Shown here: piece by piece, positions 19,101 through 26,741 of the stretch | Position numbering within the stretch: the stretch's first letter is position 1 | Layout: each line of letters begins with the position of its first letter | Assembly (NCBI GenBank): GCA_024684675.1 | Contig: JAIKWO010000147.1 | Span: forward strand, 1-45,195 | Direction of reading: 5' to 3' | Source: Lachnospiraceae bacterium | Lineage (GTDB): Bacteria; Bacillota; Clostridia; Lachnospirales; Lachnospiraceae | DNA: 45,195 nt | The notes under the pieces: model-generated | The model's database searches: none | The model's input: only the letters and a program-made list of their open reading frames with translations | What the model was told of the DNA's origin: nothing | Translations under genes and position numbers: made by a program

Positions 19101-21273
19101 GCCATGCCTTATTGGAAGGTATCTTGGAATGATTCTGCCGCAGATAATTCGCAAAATCCCCGATTTCCGTTGTATACGTGATCGTATAGGTTTTATTGCC
19201 GGATAGAATATGCGTCGACGGATCACCAAGAAGCGACAGGTACCAGGAATAATCTGAACCGGCCGTGGTACAGATCGTGTAGTCGGCGCCTTCCGTCAGA
19301 TTCGTAACGACATGCGAATCATTATCCTCACAGGATACATACACAGAGCCGTCTTTCAGCGTCATCTGTGTCGTCAGATCCTTATCAAAGCTGTCATATA
19401 CGCGCATATACCGAAAGCTGTAACCATTGGTATCCAGTGTGATCGTCCAATCAGCAGAGCCGTCGGCATTGAGCTGTCCGCCGTCTTTTGTGATCCAGTC
19501 ACGTAATGTCTTCGACACAGACTGTGAATCGGAAGCCTCCGCGATCGGTGCTGCGTTCGGATGTGCCATATCATAAACACGGAAATCGTTCTCTGCAGTG
19601 TAGTTGATCGTTCCGTTTGTTTTCGCGCCGTCTCCTGCAAGAAAATCAACATGTGTCCGATAGGTAATCTCGGTAATGGCACCCGGCGAATTGTCTGAAA
19701 AGGAATAGGTGATCGTCCGCTCATTCGGATCATAATCATCCGGCGCGACCGGCGTCCCTCCCACCGTGAGCGAACCGTCCACATAGGACTGACCCTCGCT
19801 GAACGTATCCTTGATCAGATAGCCGCTTGCATACGTGATCGGATTAGCGGCATTTGTGATCCGTACTGTCCAGGGGATCGTATCGTCGCTTTCGTCAAAT
19901 TCCCCTGCTGTCTTTGTGACAGTCGGAGCAGGCTGGTTATCTCTGATCTTCATAGTGATCGAATCTGTCGTTCCCGGGATCGTGAATGCGTACTCTTCAT
20001 TCGTTCCGATCTCGGTCCGGTTCAGCGATAGCTCCATACTGACCATCACATCGTTCAATGCTTCGGAATCAGCAGGTTGATAGGTCACATGTAATTTGAC
20101 TTTTCCGTTCGATTCAACAGAAAGTTCACCGAATTCCGTTCCGTCGCTTAGCGTAACGGATACCTGCGAAAACGCACTTAGATCAAAAGCGTCCTCATCA
20201 ATATGCGGAAGCAGGTAGGTCTCATCTGATTTGATATAGACGGATCCCTCTTCCTGAAATATTTCCGGTACATTGATATAGAGCGGACTCTTCATCGTGT
20301 ATTCGATCGTAAGCGTATCTGTCAGAGATATCATCGAAGAGCTTGTTAATTCCGTATTGCCCTTTTTGATGAGAGCACTCTCAACCAGTGCATCCTCTCT
20401 CGCTGTCAGTCCGGAATCGTTCTGCACATCTTCCAGGCTGACAACCGCATAGGTGGAAAAGTGCTCCGCATCAATGATGACTTCCCCCTTTGCGACCTCC
20501 GTATCGATCGCTTCCGCCTCTTCGCCGTCGTCCGATACATGGAATACCTGTACATCCGCTTTGGAAGAAGCAAGTGCCTTGCCGGTATCGATGTTTTCGA
20601 ATGTGACCTTCACAGAGCCCTTGTCCGTATCCGGCTGGATCTCATCACCGTCCTTATTATAGATCGTGATGTCAAAAGCACGTAACGCCGTAATCTTCTG
20701 TCTCTTGGTAAGCTCGGACGCTACGGTCTCTTCGATCTCATCAGCCTTGCTGCCTTTGATCTCACGAACACGGATATAAGCTCCCTTCGGGAAAACGCCC
20801 GCATCGGCCGTGGCTTTAACAAGGACACCGTTTACGCGCACGGAATCCGAAAAGTCCTCAGCTTCTTCGGCTTCGGTCTCTTCCGTCTCCTCAGTTTCTT
20901 CTGTCTCTTTGGTTTCCTCTGTCTCTTCCGCCTCGTCGGTCTCTTCTAAATCTTCTGTTTCCTCTGACTCCTCTTCCGATTCATCCTCTTCAGAATCTTC
21001 CGCCTCTTCCTCGTCTTCAGAGGCTTCGTCTTCACGCTCATCATCTGAGGACTCTTCTTCGTCGTCTTCGTCCTCCTCGCGCTCATCCTCGTCGCAATCG
21101 TCCTCATCCTCTTCTTCATCGATATCGTCTGCTTCGTCCGGATCGCTGTCTTCACTTTCCTTCGCATTCACGACTGCCATACCGGCAAGGCGCGTAGCGG
21201 AGAAGACATTCCCTCCAAGCATATCAATGATTAAAAATAAGCACAGCAGCGCAACGGAAAAACGCTTTTTCAT
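16093..21273 (-). CDS. Large Cna-B/SpaA-type cell-wall adhesin with hyper-acidic N-terminal stretch and C-terminal sorting signal
   Basis: Signal peptide MKKRFSVALLCLFLIIDMLGG; ~110-aa D/E/S/T-rich stretch; repeated collagen-binding/Cna-B and SpaA-like modules; C-term LLAKTGGF...hydrophobic...FRKKK. Confidence 0.9.
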   Translation of the reverse strand: MKKRFSVALLCLFLIIDMLGGNVFSATRLAGMAVVNAKESEDSDPDEADDIDEEEDEDDCDEDEREEDEDDEEESSDDEREDEASEDEEEAEDSEEDESEEESEETEDLEETDEAEETEETKETEETEETEETEAEEAEDFSDSVRVNGVLVKATADAGVFPKGAYIRVREIKGSKADEIEETVASELTKRQKITALRAFDITIYNKDGDEIQPDTDKGSVKVTFENIDTGKALASSKADVQVFHVSDDGEEAEAIDTEVAKGEVIIDAEHFSTYAVVSLEDVQNDSGLTAREDALVESALIKKGNTELTSSSMISLTDTLTIEYTMKSPLYINVPEIFQEEGSVYIKSDETYLLPHIDEDAFDLSAFSQVSVTLSDGTEFGELSVESNGKVKLHVTYQPADSEALNDVMVSMELSLNRTEIGTNEEYAFTIPGTTDSITMKIRDNQPAPTVTKTAGEFDESDDTIPWTVRITNAANPITYASGYLIKDTFSEGQSYVDGSLTVGGTPVAPDDYDPNERTITYSFSDNSPGAITEITYRTHVDFLAGDGAKTNGTINYTAENDFRVYDMAHPNAAPIAEASDSQSVSKTLRDWITKDGGQLNADGSADWTITLDTNGYSFRYMRVYDSFDKDLTTQMTLKDGSVYVSCEDNDSHVVTNLTEGADYTICTTAGSDYSWYLSLLGDPSTHILSGNKTYTITYTTEIGDFANYLRQNHSKIPSNKAWLEYEYDWSGFGDWREVTGPDVTKRMRGRGAVTNAAIDKRFVSYDAARHRIKWEVTVNKTFEPLTDVKVTENLQGRGQHFFSVDDATLTTDNNGTETSAGMFFMSGNYTETSSGIEIDFGSALSGKKAVFNVYTELDDDEKSFWAANNKKEYTNSVTLSFAPNREVTATAKKTIESTVLEKSAGAYHYDTHTIDYTIVVNKNKMAMSGVLVTDDLRHYGLSLVLGSVMLNNNIMSTDTTAESYYTYDPDADGVLRFHLADIADADVGKDAAKETITFTAHVDDGDIFTSVNNADVTVENTASLTTHEYPTAVSAGKNVKFKNSIIKKTGSANSSNNTATYTVTFNGNKQPLPSNLIIRDTLGASFDLEPDTVRLYIGQINASTGAVTSTGTEETGYRVETRPGTGGKTVMDVVLPQRSDNRNIYVLTYRVTAADMDANDFSNGIQLVGYASNGSNSSSANLSETSFSSGWPSSAFYLVVTNVDKEDDGIKLAGTTFEVRDGADPDHVVATLISNANGIARSAGKLSANSTYTLREKTAPDGYKESDHTETFTTGATGGVRHPIEITFENEKKSKNISIMKENGNGEGLAGASLKVTHELTDHSIKTSDPWTSTTSAHTFKASYDVVYTLTEASAPFGYQTADDITFYVDSTDETLKILQDDGVTFAAEADNTITMVDVLKGTHAFTVDEQSSEQEISLTGATLKISEHSDGSDPVLSWTSTGEPKSVALPAGEYYLLEDSAPNGFTAAPAMRFKIDAEGKLSVWNETTSGYEETDEPALVMKDETNTSDTVSVDMNETDIYGAPLPGIKMTLYKFSANRSSTTLVGTWTTGGTDPTNKALQYQTLYLLTESAGLSGYLPTQSIVFKISNEGKVLIENTDGSFTDSGENKAILTAHQVPPSGSGGSHHHRHHSDSPSDGTNQQNPSVLVKGVALDPNGRLVKLVNGVFEEDTETDGTNLRPISKRLLAKTGGFMGTPMSYAAGVLSMLAGLFLLFRKKKVSEEN

Positions 21274-21411
21274 ATTCCTAAATCCCCTTAAAATCAATTC
21301 AAACAACCTGTATGGGAAAAACATACCAAATACGATTATACGATTGGATTTAGGAAAAATCTACCATATTTTCTTTTTTGTACATTTAATAAATATAGTA
21401 TAAAATTTTTA

Positions 21412-21885
21412 TCACATTTGTGCAGAAAGATTCGCCATTTCGATTGCACCAAGTGCGCAATCATAGCCCTTGTTCCCTGCTTTGCTGCCTGCGCGGGCGA
21501 TCGCCTGCTCGATATTTTCCGTTGTCACGATCCCGAACATGGTCGGTACGCCCGTCTGCATGCCGATCTGTGCGATGCCCTTGGAAACCTCATTGCAGAC
21601 ATAATCATAGTGGGATGTCTGTCCTCGGATCACGCAGCCTAAGCAGATCACCGCATCATACTTGCCGGATGCCGCCATCTTCTGCGCGATCATCGGAATC
21701 TCAAAAGCGCCCGGCACCCATGCTGCCGTGATGTTCTCCTCTGCCACGCCGTGACGCACAAGACCGTCCACCGCGCCCCCAAGGAGCTTATTCACGATAA
21801 TCTCGTTAAAGCGGGCCGCCACGATCCCGACTTTCATGCCCTCACTTGCTACCACTTTGCCTTCCAGTACGTTGAATTCTTTCAT
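21412..21885 (-). CDS. ribH: 6,7-dimethyl-8-ribityllumazine synthase
   Basis: 157 aa; [54 protein letters not shown]. Confidence 0.97.
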   Translation of the reverse strand: MKEFNVLEGKVVASEGMKVGIVAARFNEIIVNKLLGGAVDGLVRHGVAEENITAAWVPGAFEIPMIAQKMAASGKYDAVICLGCVIRGQTSHYDYVCNEVSKGIAQIGMQTGVPTMFGIVTTENIEQAIARAGSKAGNKGYDCALGAIEMANLSAQM

Positions 21886-21897
21886 GTTTTTTCTCCT

Positions 21898-23118
21898 TTA
21901 TGAATTACTTAATATGTGTCCCATCTTCATCTTCTTGGTCATGAGGTACTTCCGGTCATATTCCTGCGGCGCGATCTCGATCGGCACACGCTCTTTGATC
22001 TCCATGCCAAAATCGTTCAGGCCGTAGATCTTGTCCGGATTATTGGTAAGAAGCCGAAGCGACTTGCAGCCAAGGTCTTTTAAGATCTGCGCACCGACCC
22101 AGTATTCGCGAAGGTCAGGTGCAAAGCCCAGCTTTATGTTCGCTTCGACCGTATCGTAGCCCTGCTCCTGTAATGCGTAGGCTTTGATCTTGTTGATAAG
22201 GCCGATGCCACGCCCTTCCTGTCGCATGTAAAGAACGATGCCGCGCCCTTCCTTCTCGACCTCACGCATCGCAGCCTGCAACTGCAAGCCGCAGTCACAG
22301 CGAAGCGAACCGAATGCATCACCTGTCAGGCACTCGGAATGCACGCGGCAGAGCACATTTTCTCCATCTGCGATCTCACCCTTTACAAGCGCCACATGGT
22401 GCTCGCCCGTAATATCATTGATATAACCGCACATGCGGAATGTGCCGTACTCTGTGGGGAGCTCAGCCACCGCTTCCAGCGTCACATGCTTTTCATGGAT
22501 GCGACAGTAGTTCTGTAAGTCTTTGATCGTAATGAAAATAAGACCAAAGCGCTCTGCAAGCTCATGGAGTTTTGGCGTACGCATCATCGTGCCGTCATCG
22601 TCCATGATCTCGCAGCAGACGCCGCATTCCGTAAGACCGGCAAGACGCATCAGATCAACCGTTGCCTCCGTATGGCCGTTGCGCACCAGCACGCCCCCCT
22701 TTCTCGATACAAGCGGAAAGGTGTGGCCGGGTCTTCTAAGATCGGCAGGCTTCGTTGCGGGATCTGCACATTTTCTCATGGTAAAACCGCGCTCCTCGGC
22801 CGAGATGCCCGTCGTTGTATCAATATGATCCACCGATACGGTAAATGCGGTCTCGTGGTTGTCCGTATTGTCCGCGACCATCTTGTTAAGACCGAGGCGC
22901 GCCGCAACCTCTTCGCTCATCGGCGTGCAGATCAGGCCCTTCCCGTAGGATGCCATGAAGTTGATGTTCTCCTTGGTGGCAAACTCCGCCGCGCAGATAA
23001 AGTCGCCCTCATTCTCTCTGTCCGGATCGTCCGTAACCAGGATGATCTTCCCTTCCTTCAGCGCGGCAAGCGCCTCCGGAATTGTGTTATACGTGTATTC
23101 GTTTTCTTTCATTGCCAT
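21898..23118 (-). CDS. ribBA: Bifunctional DHBP synthase / GTP cyclohydrolase II
   Basis: [52 protein letters not shown]. Confidence 0.97.
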   Translation of the reverse strand: MAMKENEYTYNTIPEALAALKEGKIILVTDDPDRENEGDFICAAEFATKENINFMASYGKGLICTPMSEEVAARLGLNKMVADNTDNHETAFTVSVDHIDTTTGISAEERGFTMRKCADPATKPADLRRPGHTFPLVSRKGGVLVRNGHTEATVDLMRLAGLTECGVCCEIMDDDGTMMRTPKLHELAERFGLIFITIKDLQNYCRIHEKHVTLEAVAELPTEYGTFRMCGYINDITGEHHVALVKGEIADGENVLCRVHSECLTGDAFGSLRCDCGLQLQAAMREVEKEGRGIVLYMRQEGRGIGLINKIKAYALQEQGYDTVEANIKLGFAPDLREYWVGAQILKDLGCKSLRLLTNNPDKIYGLNDFGMEIKERVPIEIAPQEYDRKYLMTKKMKMGHILSNS

Positions 23119-23176
23119 ATGTACTCCGTTTCTATTTTGTAAAGCCTATGCTTTCTGTATCAGATTTCAAGATCCG

Positions 23177-23839
23177 TTAAAAACCATGTTCCGCAAGGAA
23201 CTCCATCGTAAGGCCGGTGCTCTTTTCTCCGAACGAAGCGTCTTCCTTCGTTGCAAATCCAAGAAGCCTGCCGACATATTTGCCGACGATATCTGTTTCC
23301 AGATTCACTAGATCGCCCGCCTTCTTACGAAGAAGCGTTGTCTCTTCGCTGGTGTGCGGGATCACGGAGACTTTGAACGAACTACTGTCCACCGCGGCCA
23401 CCGTCAGGCTGATGCCGTCGATCGCGATAGAGCCCTTTTCAACGATGTAGCGAAGCAGTGCTTCCTCCGTCCGGATCGTCACCCAGACCGCATTCTCTTC
23501 GCGTACAAGCGATGTGATCGTGCCGGTTCCGTCGATGTGACCGGAAACGATGTGGCCGCCGAATCGGCCGTCCGACGCCATGGCACGCTCCAGATTCACA
23601 GGATCGCCTTCACCAAGCGATGACAGGCTGCTGCGCCTTACCGTCTCCGCCATCACGTCCGCGCGAAAGCTGTCTTTGGTCTTCGAAACAACAGTCAGGC
23701 AGATGCCGTTTACCGCGATGCTGTCACCGATCTTCGTGCCTTCAAGCACTGTCTTCGCTGCAATCTCGATCTGTCCGGACATGCCGCTTAATGTAAGCGC
23801 ACGGATCGTTCCCGTCTCTTCAACGATTCCCGTAAACAT
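23177..23839 (-). CDS. ribE: Riboflavin synthase, alpha chain
   Basis: MFTGIVEETGTIRAL, duplicated lumazine-binding domain; start corrected from 23896 (GGAGGAAAAGCCTTATG). Confidence 0.96.
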   Translation of the reverse strand: MFTGIVEETGTIRALTLSGMSGQIEIAAKTVLEGTKIGDSIAVNGICLTVVSKTKDSFRADVMAETVRRSSLSSLGEGDPVNLERAMASDGRFGGHIVSGHIDGTGTITSLVREENAVWVTIRTEEALLRYIVEKGSIAIDGISLTVAAVDSSSFKVSVIPHTSEETTLLRKKAGDLVNLETDIVGKYVGRLLGFATKEDASFGEKSTGLTMEFLAEHGF

Positions 23840-25064
23840 AAGGCTTTTCCTCCTTTTCTCCACGACTCTGATCGGCGGATGCAACGTCCGCCTCATGATC
23901 CGGCTTCATCTGCTTTATTACGTGATAAGAGAGCAAGACGTCGCCTTCGATCTTCTCAACATCATAAAGCTCCATTATGCAGGCGTTTTCTACTGCCAGG
24001 ATCCCGTCTCCTGCAACCGGCGAACGTGCATCGCCGCCAAAGATCTTCGGCGCGACAAAGGCACGCACTTCGCTTACAAGTCCTTCTTTTAACAGGCTTT
24101 CATTCAGAATGCCGCCGCCCTCAACAAGGACGCTGTCGATCTCCTCCTCTACAAGAAAACGCATCAGCTTCCGCAGATCCACTTTCCCGCCTCTGCCCGG
24201 CAGGTTAACGATCCGCACGCCCGCGCCAAGTAGCTGCAAGGCTTTCGCGCAAAGACTGAGCGGTATATCCGCCGGGATCATGTCAAGCGATGACGGTACC
24301 TTGATCTCTCCGGATGCGTGCGTATCCATAGCCGTCACCACAATTGTCGGAATCTCCCTCGCGCTCTGCATGATCTGCGAATCAAACGGAAGCTGCAGGC
24401 GACTGTCGCAGATCACGCGGATCGGGTCGCGCCCGCCTTCCAGCCGGCAATTCAGCATCGGATCGTCAGCCAGAACAGTTCCGATCCCTGCCATGATCGC
24501 CATATGCGCATGGCGCATTTCCTGTACGCGCGCTCTGGCCGCATCGCCCGTGATCCACTTGGATGCGCCGGTCTTCGTTGCGATCTTGCCATCCGCAGTC
24601 ATTGCGTATTTCAGCGTTACATACGGCATCCGGCTCGTCATATAGTGAAAAAAGACCGGATTCAGCGCATCGCACTCCTCTTTCATAAAGTCCTCTTCCA
24701 CTTGGATCCCGGCATCTCTAAGGATCGCTGCTCCCTTGCCGCATACTTTTGGATTGGGATCCCTCGAGCCAATCACCACACGCGCGATCTTGTTTTCAAT
24801 GATCGCCTCCGTGCAGGGCGGCGTCTTTCCGTAGTGGCAGCACGGTTCCAGCGTCACATAGAGTGTCGCCCCTTCCGCAGACTCCGTAAGCGATGCAAAC
24901 GCGTTCCGCTCCGCATGAAGCTCGCCGCACCGCGCGTGGTACCCTTCGCCGATGATCCGTCCATCCTTCACGATCACGGCACCGACCATCGGATTCGGGT
25001 GGCACCACCCTTCTCCTTTGCGGGCAAGTTCGATCGCCCGCAGCATGTAGTCCCTCTCTGTCAT
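23820..25064 (-). CDS. ribD: Bifunctional deaminase/reductase RibD
   Basis: HAERNAFASL, TLYVTLEPCCHYGKTPPCTEAI, KYAMTADGKIATKTGASKWITG. Confidence 0.97.
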   Translation of the reverse strand: MTERDYMLRAIELARKGEGWCHPNPMVGAVIVKDGRIIGEGYHARCGELHAERNAFASLTESAEGATLYVTLEPCCHYGKTPPCTEAIIENKIARVVIGSRDPNPKVCGKGAAILRDAGIQVEEDFMKEECDALNPVFFHYMTSRMPYVTLKYAMTADGKIATKTGASKWITGDAARARVQEMRHAHMAIMAGIGTVLADDPMLNCRLEGGRDPIRVICDSRLQLPFDSQIMQSAREIPTIVVTAMDTHASGEIKVPSSLDMIPADIPLSLCAKALQLLGAGVRIVNLPGRGGKVDLRKLMRFLVEEEIDSVLVEGGGILNESLLKEGLVSEVRAFVAPKIFGGDARSPVAGDGILAVENACIMELYDVEKIEGDVLLSYHVIKQMKPDHEADVASADQSRGEKEEKPYVYGNR

Positions 25065-25240
25065 GTCATACCTCGCTGTCTTATGACCTTAAAGGCAGGC
25101 TGTATCTGATCGCTCTTTCCGAGCGATGCAGCTTTCGATTGTACCGATAACGATTGTGGGAAAATGTGAATGAAATCTCACGAGAAAAGGAATGCCCTGC
25201 GGCATTCTTTTTGAACAATTTGCTTCCGAGAAAAATCTCG

Positions 25241-25272
25241 TAAAAAAGCCCTGTCGAAAAAACGACAGGGCT
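25241..25272 (-). terminator. Terminator of the FMN riboswitch expression platform
   Basis: Minus strand AGCCCTGTCG-TTTTTT-CGACAGGGCT-TTTTT. Confidence 0.88.
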
Positions 25273-25313
25273 GTCATGCAAATCAAACACCATCACAGAA
25301 TAAACCTGTGATG

Positions 25314-25462
25314 CCTCTCTCTTCTTCCATCCAGACTATCCCGCAGACTTATCGTCTGCTTCGTGCTATCAAGCATCTGTCGGCTCCGTAATCGCAACGG
25401 ATCATGCCTTTCGGCTCGCGGGCTGTACCGCCGGTCGGGAATTGCACCCTGCCCTGAAGATC
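25314..25462 (-). ncRNA. FMN riboswitch (RFN element)
   Basis: Minus strand ATCTTCAGGGCAGGGTGCAATTCCCGACCGGCGGTACAGCCCGCGAGCC...GATCCGTTGCGATTACGGAGCCGACAG...AGTCTGGATGGAAGAAGA matches the RFN consensus; directly upstream of ribD. Confidence 0.97.
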
Positions 25463-25573
25463 AATATGAATTTGTTACAGTATACGACAAGAAAGCGAAG
25501 AGCGCAAGTGCCAATAGGAGCATATACAATGTGTGGAAGCGGGCGCATTACCAAATTTCCTATCTCTACATCG

Positions 25574-25658
25574 TTATTCGCTTTGAGCGCGTTTAAAGCG
25601 AATAAAAAATATTTCAAAACGAATATCTATTGACAGAAGGCGAATAAAAAAATACAAT
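25574..25658 (+). promoter_or_regulatory. Promoter and repeat-array operator of the HTH-GHKL-DUF4325 gene
   Basis: TTGACA (25630-25635)-N17-TACAAT (25653-25658); perfect 11-bp inverted repeat TTATTCGCTTT/AAAGCGAATAA (25574-25584/25595-25605); CGAATA at 25599, 25620, 25641. Confidence 0.8.
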
Positions 25659-25680
25659 AAAACCACCAAGGAGAACAGCC

Positions 25681-26691
25681 ATGAAATTTAACACAGAAAT
25701 GAAGCGCAACATCATACTCTATCTGCTGGAGAAGATCGACCAGAAAGACCCGGCCGTTTCCAAAGCGGTGGCGGAGTGTTTTTCCGTTAATCAGAACACG
25801 ATCCACACATACATTAATGAGTTGGTATCGGATCAGGTGATCAGGCGTGTTAAGCGCGGACAGTACGAGCTGTTTAAATCCGAATATAAGTTCCGGCTTA
25901 AACGCTCCGCCGGCGATCTTGATTCAGACATCGCCGCATACGATCATTGCTTATTGGATCATATCAAGCACTTGGGTGAAAATGTGCGATCCATTTGGGG
26001 CTATGCGTTCAGTGAGATGATCAACAATGTAATGGATCATTCTACAGCTGAGAACGTGGAAGTGATCATTGAACAGGATTATCTCAACACAACGGCCATC
26101 ATTCTTGATGACGGAATCGGAATCTTTAAAAAGATCAAGGAGCATTTTCACTTTGCAACCCTTGATGAAGCCATCAGTGAGCTTTTCAAAGGGAAGCTGA
26201 CCACCGATGCAGAGAATCATTCCGGCGAAGGGATTTTTTTCAGTTCCAAGCTGATGGACGATTTCTACATCATCTCCGACGGAAAAGTCTTTTCGAATAA
26301 TAAATTCGATAACAGCAAGATCTTGAATTACACAGAATCCGAATTCAAAGGCACCTGCGTATGGATGCGCCTGTCGAATTATACAAATAAAAAGCCGCAG
26401 GATGTGTTTGATGCGTACGCGGATACAGACGGTGGCTTTACAAAAACGAGAATCCCATTAAAAAACATATTTGACAGTTCACCCGTATCCCGCTCGCAGG
26501 CCAAGCGGATCTGCAATCGCCTCGAACAATTTGAAGAAGTCCTGCTGGATTTTGAGGGGATCGGTTGGATGGGGCAGGGTTTTGCACATCAACTGTTTGT
26601 TGTCTTTGCAAAAGGTCACCCGGACATTCGTTTGATCCCGATCAACATGAATGAGGATGTCACAAAAATGTATGTTCATGTTACTACATAA
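25681..26691 (+). CDS. Fused winged-HTH + GHKL ATPase + STAS-like DUF4325 protein
   Basis: N-term HTH-like FSVNQNTIHTYINELVSDQVIRRVKRGQY; N-box FSEMINNVMDHS, G1 LDDGIGIF, G2 GEGIFFSSK; C-term LDFEGIGWMGQGFAHQLFVVFAKGHP DUF4325 signature. RBS AAGGAGAA. Confidence 0.88.
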   Translation: MKFNTEMKRNIILYLLEKIDQKDPAVSKAVAECFSVNQNTIHTYINELVSDQVIRRVKRGQYELFKSEYKFRLKRSAGDLDSDIAAYDHCLLDHIKHLGENVRSIWGYAFSEMINNVMDHSTAENVEVIIEQDYLNTTAIILDDGIGIFKKIKEHFHFATLDEAISELFKGKLTTDAENHSGEGIFFSSKLMDDFYIISDGKVFSNNKFDNSKILNYTESEFKGTCVWMRLSNYTNKKPQDVFDAYADTDGGFTKTRIPLKNIFDSSPVSRSQAKRICNRLEQFEEVLLDFEGIGWMGQGFAHQLFVVFAKGHPDIRLIPINMNEDVTKMYVHVTT

Positions 26692-26692
26692 A

Positions 26693-26726
26693 AAGCGAGG
26701 GTCTGTTATCCGACCCTCGCCTTTTC
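26693..26726. terminator. Bidirectional intrinsic terminator between convergent genes
   Basis: AAAAAGCGAGGGTC-TGTTATCC-GACCCTCGCCTTTT. Confidence 0.88.
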
Positions 26727-26741
26727 CTTATCACTTTAGAA

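Noticed and set aside
20810-21403. 197-aa Ser-rich plus-strand ORF (SSSSSSRSSSS...)
   Set aside because: Antisense readout of the Asp/Glu-rich adhesin codons; no independent RBS; explained by base composition.
25081-25296. Small ORFs in the ribD leader (25081-25296, 25089-25286, 25363-25596, 25402-25617)
   Set aside because: Overlap the FMN riboswitch and its terminator; no protein signal.
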